Below are positions 7,826 through 19,800 of a stretch of 64,000 nt of DNA, piece by piece. This DNA comes from Reichenbachiella sp. 5M10 (lineage in GTDB: Bacteria > Bacteroidota > Bacteroidia > Cytophagales > Cyclobacteriaceae). Under the pieces are notes generated by a model. That model worked only from the letters and a program-made list of their open reading frames with translations, was not told where the DNA came from and ran no database searches. The position numbers and the translations under genes are program-made. The number at the start of each line of letters is the position of its first letter. The stretch's first letter is position 1. The stretch is taken from assembly GCF_002742335.1 (NCBI RefSeq), contig NZ_MDGR01000007.1:2360501-2424500 (forward strand), written 5' to 3'.

Positions 7826-10800
7826 ATGAATAGCTATAGAAAGATAATCCTTATCCTTCCACTACTTTTGGCCTCCCTATTCGCGTCAGCGCAAGAAATA
7901 TGCGACGATGGAATAGACAATGATGGAGATGGCTTCATTGACTGTTATGACGGAGAATGCTCCGGTGACGATCAGTGTCGCGACTTCTATTTTGGCAACT
8001 CGGTCAAATGTAAGGATGCTGCGACTCAGAATCCTGCGTTCAATATCAAGCTACAATGGGCTTCTGACAATGAAACGGCTTTCAACTCGGTCACTCCTGC
8101 TATCGGAGACATCGACGGAGACGGCACACCAGAAGTAGTCAGCACCAACAGGGAGAACAACACCCTCACTGTGCTGGATGGAGCTACAGGATTTGCAGAA
8201 AAAGGACCTTTCAATGTAGGATTTGATATCGCCAAGACAGTAGCAATAGCCAACCTCAATGATGACGATTGTGCAGAGATATTTGTTCGAGGTTTCCGCA
8301 ACAACAACATCAAAATGTATGATTGCGACCTAAATCAGATATGGGCGAAGAAAACAAGTACAGGAGGAAAAGTAGGAATCATCTCTTTGGCAGATTTCAA
8401 TGGAGATGGTGTCGTTGAACTCCTTCATGGTAATGAAATCAGGAATGCACACACAGGAGAAGTCATCGTAGCAGGATTGGGTGATTTCGAAACAGATGTC
8501 ACCCACGGAACACTAGCTATCGACATCCTACCGGATGCAGCCTGTGCAGATTGTGCAGGATTGGAAATCGTAGATGGAGGCAAAATATACTCCGTCAACA
8601 TCCCTATGCAGACAGACAACACAGTCACTCCTGTAGGGACAAGAACACTCGTCAAAGAAATAAATGACATCCTACCTGCTGATGGTCAATATGCCATCAA
8701 GTACAGTTCATGGAACTTCAATGCAGCGGCTGTTGCCGATTACAACCTAGACGGCAACATCGATGTACTCTTCAGTGGTGGACAATACATCAGTGGTAGC
8801 CTCAAGACCTCGGCGTTCTTTTGGGATGTCACCAACAACAGTGCAAAGATATTTACCGTACCACAAAACCATGGCAATGCCACGGGTAGAATCAATATCG
8901 CAGATATCGATGGTGATGGTCAACTCAACTGTACTTTCGTCTCTAAACAACGACTGTATGCCCTAGACGAAAACATGAATCAGCTATGGTACAAAGACGT
9001 CAACGAAGGCTCGTCTGGATTCACAGGCTGTACCGTATTTGACTTCAACGACGACAAAGCTGCGGAGATCATCTACCGGGGAGAAAACTATGTCCACATC
9101 ATCGATGGAGTGACGCACCAATCTTTGAAACAAATCAAATGTACCTCAAGAACTTTTGAAGAATACCCAGTCGTCGCAGATGTCGATGGAGATGGAGCAA
9201 GTGAGATTTGTGTCGCTTGTTCGACTGATGACAACACCCCGTTCAGTCCTTACTCTAACGGGAAATGGGGTCAGATTCGTGTCTTCGAAGCAGATGGAGG
9301 AGAAAACTGGCAGCCTTCCCGTGCTGTCTGGAACCAACACGGATATTTCAACGTCAACGTCAATGATGACTTGACCATCCCTACGATTCAACAAAACCCT
9401 TCCAAGATATTCTCAAGCAACGTGTGTACCGCTGGAGACAACCGTCCCCTCAACACCTTCTTGAACCAAGCGCCCTACCTCAACGAGGATGGGTGTCCGT
9501 CGTTTGTCACTCCTGACATAGAGGTCACGAATATCAGTGCTATCGGAGAAGCACAATGTCCAGAAGTGAACTTCAACGTCACCGTCACCATCCAAAACGC
9601 AGGAGACGTCGTCTTGGCAGGATTGCTCCCCATCACCTTTTACAACGGCACCCCTACAGAGGCTACTTCTACAAAACTAAACACGGTGGTGACACCCATC
9701 GCTGGTTTCGAGATTGGCGAAACAATGGACATCACTGCGGAAGTCATTGGCCAAGGTGGTGATTTTGAATTATACATTTCGGTCAACGATGACGGATCAC
9801 AAGAAACGCCCGTCACCAACTTCATCCGACCTATCCCAGAATGTAACGATATAAACAACATAGTCTCTACTCCAGTCACCTCTCTGGCCTTTGATTTGAC
9901 GAGTGAGATCATCAGTCACAACGAAAATTGTGACCCGACCTTCCCAGACAATGGAGACGCTAAAGTGTATTACTTTGGCACAATTTCCTCTACCATCACG
10001 GATCTATGGGACGAAGACTTTGAAGACCTCTCTGCAGGAGATCACGAAGACACAGGTGCTACCGCATGGAGTTTCACTACATCCCCTTCTGGAGCAGACT
10101 TTTTAGGAGTATCCTCTACGGGTACCTCCAAAAAAATTCTCTTCGCCGATACCGACGGTGAAGCTGTATGGGAAACTGAAACGCTCGATATCTCAGGTCA
10201 AGAATCAGTCAATCTATCGATTGACCTCAACTCCAGTGCCACCAACGAGAATGCCGATGACTACATAAAAGTATATTACGTATTGGATGGTGGAGCAGAA
10301 CTTGGCCTCACCAATGGCATACACAATGGCAACACTGGGGCAATTACTGCCACCGCTACGGGCATCACAGGGTCCACGCTCAAAATCATCGCCAGAGCCA
10401 ACAACAACAGTGACGATGAATTCTACTACATCGACAATGTACTCATCGAGGGCATCACAGACGAACAAACCGGCGAAATCACCGCAGGATTTGACTTCCA
10501 CTGGTTCAAAAACAACAACTACACAGATACGCTCTACACCGGCAACCGTATCGCGTCACTCGCTGAGGGAACCTATCAAGTCATCGCGTCCTCCCAGACC
10601 AACTCTTGCCAGTCCGCACCAGAAGAAATCACCATACTCAAAGAAGAAGTACTCCCTACAGTTGTCATCGTCAATGAGAGTGATTTGACAAACTGTGAGA
10701 CTCCTGACGGAGAATTGAGAGCTTACGTGGACGAAGCAGGTGTGGAAGTTACCGAAGGATATGACTTCACCTGGTACATTGGCAATGATTTCACTTTCGT

Positions 10801-13800
10801 ACAAAGTGCGACCGCTACAGCAACTGGTCTCCTGGACCGTACCTACTCAGTAGTTGTCAAAGACAAGCTTTCTGGTTGTGAATCTATACTCTCTGCAACC
10901 GTGGGTACTTCCTTGGCTACCCCGGGCATCAGTGTGGACAACATCGTACATATCACAGATTGTACCGACACCAACTCAGGAGAAATCACCGTATCCTCTG
11001 ATGAAGCCAACTCCGAATACACCTTCAACTGGTACGACGGTACGTCCATCAAGGCCGTCCCAGACTGGAGTGCCTCTGGAAACAATGGCTCTGGCGTATC
11101 TGGACAAAGAAGACAAAATCTAGAACCAGGCTTTTATACCGTAGAGGTACAAAACAAAAAAACCAAATGTCTCTCTGCTCCTATCACGGTAGAAGTAGAA
11201 GACCAATCGACAGCTCCTGTGGTCAATGTCTCTACTCGAGACAACGAATCATGTAGTGAAAATGGCAGTGGTAGTGCGACCGCTACAGTTTCAGGATCTG
11301 CCAGTTCATTCTACAACTTTACTTATTACTCAGGAAGCAGTGCAATAAGTTCCAACATAATCACCACCGTATCTGGTGGCAACGGACAAAGTGCACTCCT
11401 ACTATCCGCTGGACAATACCTCGTGATTGCCGAAGAAATCAGCACAGGATGTAAAGGAAGAAAGCAGTTTACGATCGCAGACAACATCTCCTACCCTACC
11501 GATCCAGTCAATCCTGAAGATGACATCATTATCCAGCATGTGACGACCTGCAACGGTACAGAAATCAACAAAGGCTCAATAGATGCCTCAGTACTAACTT
11601 TGGACCCTGTCGATACGCATGAGTATGAAGTAGTCGAGAACGGTAGTTTTGAAGTCCCTGACACAAAAGACGCAGCAAATTCTAGTATTGTCGTAGCTGG
11701 TGGAGGCATCGGTGCTACCAACTGGTTTTACATAGATCAGGCAAGTACTGATGGATGGAGCACCTACAACAACCATGCGGGAGAAACGTATAGCAACGTG
11801 ATTGAAATCCACCCAGCGGGATTTGAAGGCAAACAGCCGTATGAAGGACAGCAATGGGCAGAACTCAATGCTCACTATCCTAGTACACTGTACTTCGATG
11901 TGGTCACCAAACCCGGTATTCGTATGAAATGGGGCTTTGCTCACAGGTCACGGGTGAGTGGTACTGACTGTATTGCGCTCAAAATAGACGATATTTCTGA
12001 AGGGGAAAATGGACTCGTCATTAGTAGTCAATGTTCCGAACTCAACAATTCAGGACATAACAACTGGGCTTATTACGAAGGTGAATACGTCATACCAGCA
12101 GGACAAACTGCTACTCGTTTCGCGTTTGAAGCTGTTTCTTCTGAAAACGGAAGCAACGTTGTAGGTAACCTACTGGATGGTATCGTCTTCGAAGTAGCCG
12201 AATACTACTACCAACTCTACGAAGGTAGCAACAGCAGTGACCCAAGCAAACTAGTTGAAGAAAACACAACAGCTGTATTTGAAAATTTGGATGCAGGCAC
12301 GTATACCATTGCCATCTTCAACAACATTTCAGGCTGTCCGATGAACGACATCACAGTAGTCGTCAAAGAAGCGGACCAAGAACCACTCATCGTTCGTCAA
12401 CTGAAAACAGCGGATGAGTATTGTATCGGTGGTAGTGGTACACAGCGCATCACCGCGACGACAAGCTCAGATTTGAGCGAACCTGCAGCAGGTTATGAGT
12501 TCAATATCTACACAGGCACAGACCTCACAGCGACTCCATACGGAGGACCTTTTGTACAAGCTTCTGGAGATTATACCTTCAGCGGTCTCTCCGAAGGCAG
12601 CTACACTGCCACAGTTACCAACCTTGACAATGGTTGTAGTGAACAAACGTCCATTACGATCTTGGACAATTCGGACTCTCCGAACTTCTCCTCTCCGATC
12701 AATTCACCCAATACAACCTGTAGCGGTACGCCCAATGGCTTCCTCTCTATCAATGTATTTGGAGACAGCAAGGAGGACTATACCTGGACCTGGTTTGACA
12801 GTAGTATGGACTCCATCGCACACAAGAAAAACCTCGATGGTAGCGTCCATAGTGACGCCAACACCATGATAGAGGTCGCTCCCGGCACTTACTTCGTCTC
12901 GGCAGTTCACACCCTATCGGGTTGTGCTACTCCTACTTTAGAAATCACCGTAGGAGACGAACCTGACGCTCCTCAAATCAACTTGACACAAGCGGCGGAA
13001 AACACAGGTTGTAGCATTGCCAATGGTTCATTGACTGCAGATGTCTATGTATCCTCTACCGGTACCAACGTCACGGACGGGTATACATTCGAGTGGTTCG
13101 TCGGCACGGATGATTCAGGCACTCCGCTTGCGGCAGGTGACGATGCAGGCAACGGCTCCAATGTCGGATTTTCTGGCGCAAGCAACCAAACCATCACTGG
13201 TTTGAACGCTCCAGTATCCAATGCAACCTATACATTGCGTGTGACGGACCCGGGCAACTGTGTCAATACCGCAACCATCACTTTGGATAACAATCCTTCA
13301 GACCCCGTAGTGGTAGAAACCACTGCGGTAATCACTGACCTCTCGGTATGTGAAGGCAGCCCAACCTATGCCGATGGAGGTATCGAATTGGTCGATGTGG
13401 CTGATGCAAGTAGCTCAGTGCTCACGGACTTTGTGTACCGATGGTACATTGGTTCATCTGACACGGGAACTCCAATCAATGATGGAGAAGACATCGCTAC
13501 ATTGAAAGGAAAAACTCCTGCTGCTTCGCAAACAATCACAGGTGCGACAACTCATCATATCACGGGATTGGATGCAGGATTCTATACTGTAGTAGCTGTC
13601 AGGTCTTATACAGGTTGTGAGTCAGATCCAGTCACCATCGAAGTAGAAGCCACACCTATCGTGCTGGACGCTACACTTGATGCTGCCAACACTCTCAACA
13701 ACAGTGTATGTGACATTACAGTCAACACAACCAGTGCCCACGATGGCAAGATCACATTGAACCCTCCTACTGGCACTGCCGTAAGCGACTACACTTGGGT

Positions 13801-16800
13801 GTGGTACGCCGGTACCGACGCTGTAGCGGGACAAGAAATAGCGACTGTACTCACCACAGCTACCGAATCAGACAATGTACTGGAAAACATCCCAGGTGGA
13901 GACTACACGGTACAAGTCACCAATACTACCACTGGTTGTGAAGCAGTGGAGACTTATAGCATAGTGGATGATGTACAAACTATTAATTTAAATGTATCAG
14001 TAGCTGGTAACGTAATCTCTACACCTCTCTCAGTGTGTGAAGATGCTGCATCATATCCAAACGGAGGCGTTACTCTTGCGAATGCTACTGTAGACGGTTC
14101 TGCTCCTACCGGAGCTTTAGGTTACTATTGGTACTATGGTAACTCTGTAGATCCCGCGAAACTATTAAATGATGGAGATGACATCTTCAACCAAAAGGGA
14201 ATTACCGGAATAGCAAACAGCCTAATAAATGGAGCGAATACGAATAACATTACGGGGTTAAATGACGGAAATTATACTGTCGTTATATTAGACTCTTTAT
14301 CAGGGTGTACTTCTAATGCAATCACTGTAACTGTTGGTGAAGATTTGAATGCTCCTGTAATTGTAACAAACCTCGACGCAATCCAAACAGCTTGTACACC
14401 TGCACTTAGCAATGGTCAAGTATCAGCCACGGCCTCTACTAGTGGAGGGGAACCTACACTAAATTACACGTTCAACTGGTACCAGGGACAAACTACATCT
14501 GGTACACCAATTGCTACTACTTCCAGTATAATTGGAACGACAGGTTTGGCTACAACTGCTAATCTAAGTAAAGGCATATACACCATTGAAGTAATTAATA
14601 ATGATACAAAGTGTACAAGTACCCAAGAAATTGAGGTAACTGAAGATAAAACCGATATTCCTGTCATTGACGAAACAGCTCTACAAGCTGCTACTTCAGA
14701 CAATACTCAATGCGGTGCTCCTTTTGATGGAGAGGCTGATGCCACCACTACTGTCTCTGGTGGATCTGCAAATTATTCTTATGCTTGGTACGCAGGCACA
14801 AACACTACCGTAGCTGCTATTGATACAGATATACTGCTAAACAATGTCGAATCAGGTGATTACACATTAATAGTCACGGATACCGATAGAGGATGTGTCT
14901 CTGCTGCCGTTACTGTTACTGTTGGTGAAACACTTGATTTACCTGTAATTGTTCCAACTATAGTGGCTAATCAGTACTCTTGTGATTTTGCTAATCCAAA
15001 AGGCCAAGTTTCTGCCACCGCATCAACTGCTGGTGGAGAACCTGCTTCTGACTATACTTTCAGCTGGTATGAAGGAAAAACAACAAGCGGCACTCCATTG
15101 ATTACAGATCCTGCCGTTGTTGGAACAACTGGTCTATCAACACCTGCCTCTTTAGCTGCTGGTTTCTACACTATAAAAGTAGAGAACAATACTACGAAGT
15201 GTTTCAGCACAACATTCATTGAAGTCATCGATGATATACCAACTTTCGATCTGACACAAGGTACAGTATTCGATCCGGATGATTGTGACGCCTCGAATGG
15301 CACAGCCGAAGTAGACGTAACAGGTCCTAACTTTACAAGTGGGGGTATAGGCTATCCAGCTCCTCCTAGTTATGCTTACGAATGGTTTGTAGGGAATGAT
15401 TTTTCAACACCTATTAGCAATGGGGATGTACTTTCTTATGGATCGACAGTTTCAGGAGCAGATACAGATGTGTTGGCAGGTATACCTCCAGGAAGTTATA
15501 CTGTCAGAGTTACCGACACAAAAAGTGCGTGTATCTCAAACAACGTATTGACCATCACACTAGTAGATGATGATCTCCCGGCTGAACCTACATGGGACGA
15601 AAATGTTATCGTAACCCCTGCAAGTTGTGCTGATGAAGTTGGACAAGTTACTATTAGTATTACCGATGGAGGAAACTGGGACTTTGAATGGTATGAGGGA
15701 TCAAAAAACTATGCCGATAGTGCGTATATCCCTGGGTATGGCACTGAACTGGTCTCTGGCTCTTTAACTCCTTCTGGTCTATCTAGTAACCCTCAGATAT
15801 CTAGTACTGGAACTTCAACAACTATAGAGAATATTGCTGCTACTATCTATACTGTGGTAGCGATTGATATGGATGGAGGAACACCAACTGGATGTAGGTT
15901 CCAATATACATTTAATATGCCTTACAACGACCAAAGAGAGGCTACTTCACTGAACATTACTCCAAGTACAATGTGTGATCCTAATAATGGAACAGCTGAA
16001 GTAGGTATTTTGGGTGCTGACTCAGACCCATCTACAGATAATGATAACGCAGACAACTATGTATTCTACCTATATACAGGAACAGGAATTCCAGCTGATT
16101 TCAGTAATTACTTTGATGAAATAGATGGGAATTTAGCATCTGATCCTGAAGATGGGTTTGTTACATTCACTGGGCTACCTGCTGGAGAATACACAGCAAT
16201 TGCCCAGCAAAAAATTGGCATCTTTGGAACCAGTTGTTGGACAGATTATGAAACAGGGACAGTAGATCAAGAAGGATATGCTGGATATATTGATCCCAAT
16301 GACGTAGATATCATATCGGACTCGTATTGTTCATCTAGTGCTGGAAATGGATCTATTTCAGTGACGGTTACTAAGGATATTGATGATTCTCTGCAACCCA
16401 ATGATTTTGACATTAACTGGTATGCAGGGAGTTCCGTATCAGGCTCACCCATTAAAGATGACGATGACAATACATTAACATCCACCATTGAAGATCTAGA
16501 AGGTGGAGATTACACGGTAGAAGTCATCAGAGTAGGTCTACCTGGACCAACTTCTAATACTTGTGTGTTTACAGCAACGTATACGATTGATGATGAGCCA
16601 GAAACACCGGAGGTTAGTTTAGCTACACCACAACATAAGCTTGATTGTTATCCATTAAATGGATCTATTACTATCAATGATGCAGATATAGCAGACGGAG
16701 ATGTTTCTAACTGGGAATTTGATTTGTATTTGAATGGAACTGATCCTTCAGATAAAATTGAAGATGCTCAAACAACGGCTACTACTTCTATGGTATTTGA

Positions 16801-19800
16801 TCAACTAGATGCAGGCATATATTACATACAAGCAACAGGTAAATTATCCGATTGCCCTACTACATTCTATGAGGTAGAAATTCTCGACAATTCCGTAGCT
16901 CCGACCGTTTCAATAAACATTATTGAAGATGACTCTTCTTGTGGTGGAACACCAAACGGTGAACTACAAGCTGTCGTAAACGGTGGAGTCGCTACTGGAT
17001 TTGACTTCCAATGGTATCACACAGCAGTTGCTGCTGGAAATGAAGTAGGAACAAACTCCGCTACACTTTCTGGTATTGCCGCCAATACTTATTTCGTGGT
17101 TGTTACAGACAATGACGGAGGAGATGACAACCTCGGATGTGAGACTACTGCTACTAGAGTACTCGACAATGTTGAGCAAACCATTTCTGCAACCTTGGAC
17201 ATCACACATATTGAAGATTGTAATCCTTTGGACGGTTCTGTTATAATCACAGATCTCTTAATCAATGGCACTACTGATAGCAGCTTCCCTAGTGGATACA
17301 CCATTGTATGGGATGATGATGTAAACTTTGGGTCTCCATTAGCAGATACCGATGAAACTATTGAAGGTCAACCTTCTGGAGTCTATTATGTCAGAATTAC
17401 TAATAATGCTACACTTTGTGTCTCTTCAGATATCAGATTTGAGATTCTAGACAATGCTGTAGAACCAGACATAACTATTACTTTAAATGCTGCAGACACT
17501 TATTGTATATCTGATGAAGATAGAGGTAGCGGAGCTCTTGATTGGACTATCCCAAGTGGAAACTATAGTTATCAGTGGTATTCAGGCAAAACTGCAACTA
17601 CTGGAAATGAAGTTAGTGGGGCTGGAATCACGGGAATCTCAGCAACCAATGTCCTAACCACAGGTGGTACTTTGGCAAACATTTCTGCTGGTTTTTATAC
17701 TCTTGAAGTATTAGACACTAATAGCCCTGGTAATAACTGTAATTCAATAGCAGTATTTGAAGTGCCAAATGAAGAAGCTTCGATCACGCTCAACGAAACA
17801 GAATATACCGTCACCAATGACACCAACTGTGACAGCAACAACGGGACGATCACCATCGACGATGTACTTGTAGACGGTGTCTCCAATGGAGGCACAGCAG
17901 GATACACCTTCGCCTTTGCGAAAAAGGGTGGTGCAGTACTAGATGGAGGAGCTTCTGCAACAGGAGCTGTCGCGAGTGGCCTTGGTGCAGGTGAGTACCA
18001 AGTGATCATCACCAGTACAACGACCAGTTGTACAAGCGGAACTTACTTCTTCGAAGTAGAAGAAGTGACTGTAGATCCTGTAGCCATCTTGAGTAACAAA
18101 ACGCCTGACACCAATTGTACGGCAGCTGTCTACGAAGGCAACGGTACGCTGACGATCGCCCTCCAAGGAGGTGCTGCTGTGACAGACTACACGTTCGAGT
18201 GGTACAGAGGTACAGATACATCCATAGCAGACAATGAATTGTCCGCTGGGGCAAACAAAGGCTCAGCCATAATCAGTACAAACGGTGAAAGCTTGACAAA
18301 TCTTGCTCCAGGTACGTACACAGTCATCGTCACCGATACCAATGGAGACGACAGCAACGATGGATGTACGTCTACGAAGACTTTCACCATCAACAACATT
18401 CCGGTGGTCAATACACTTACTATCGATCCAGCAAGCTTGACACACGTGACGGATTGTGGAGGAAACAATGGTGCAGTGACGATATCAGATGCTGACTTGA
18501 GTGCGGGCAATGTCGCAGACTATAGCTTCACATGGTATACATCCAATCCTACAGTAGCCATCGCAGGCATGACAAATGTAGTGGGGGCAGCAGGTGCTAC
18601 ACTATCTAGTCTAGAGGCAGGTGTCTACTACGTCCAAGCGACCAACATCGCTACTGGATGTAATACAGGACAGGTACTCGTCGAGATTGAAGATCAATCT
18701 GTCGCACCAGAGGTTACGATCTCTGTCAACGTCATCGATACGAGTTGTGATCCAGATCTACACGAAGGAAACGGTGCCCTGGATTGGAGCATCACCAATG
18801 CAGACGCAGGCAACTACTCGTACCAATGGTACGCAGGGACTACGGTAGCGGCAGGTACAGCGCTTGTAGACAATGGTACCATCACTGGAGCTTCTGGTTC
18901 GGGTACCATCACAAGCGGCACCCTATCAGGAATCGACGGAGGAGCTTATGTCCTACTTGTGACAGATTTGGCTACCCCAGGCAACAGCTGTTTTGTAGAG
19001 GCAACCCTACTCGACGGCAGTGGCAACCCAGACATGTTGGACGAAGAGATCCCAGTCTATGCCATCACTACTTTCACCAACACACCCAACACCTACTGTG
19101 TAGGCAATGACGGTGAAATCGAAATCACAGGCGTCACGACGGACGGTGTGGCAGATGTATTGACTGACTTCACTTTCTCTGCTACAGATGCAGCAGGTAC
19201 GGTCTATACGCCGACAGGTACAGGTACTACCTTCAGTGGTCTGGCACCGGGTAGTTATGAGGTATTCATCAGTCACAACAGCAGCATGTGCGATGGCAAT
19301 GGACAAGACGTGGTGATTGGAGATACCAAAGTAGATCCTACAGTGACCTTCACCTTGAACCAGGCCAACCAGTGGTGTACAGGTGGAAACGGTAGCTTGA
19401 CGGTATCGACTAATGCATCGAACCCAACCATCACATGGAGCAGTACAGCGACCTTTACAGGAGCTGCTACGACCACTGGTGCTACGACTGCTACGATCAC
19501 AGGTTTGGATGACGCGACCTATACGGTCACTGTTGTCGATGGAGTGACTGGATGTACGGTCACCAGCGACTATGTGATCCCGTTCATGCCTGAGGATATA
19601 CTCATCGACATGGATACAGAAATCACCGTGACGAATATGACCACTTGTACGCCAGCCAACGGCAGCATCGAGATTACGGGCATTACACCAGACGCTTTGA
19701 CGGACTACACGTTCACGCTGCACACAGGCAGCTACACAGCAGGTGGCGGTACAGACATGGGTGCAACTACCCTATTCTCTTCGCTAGATGCCAATACCTA

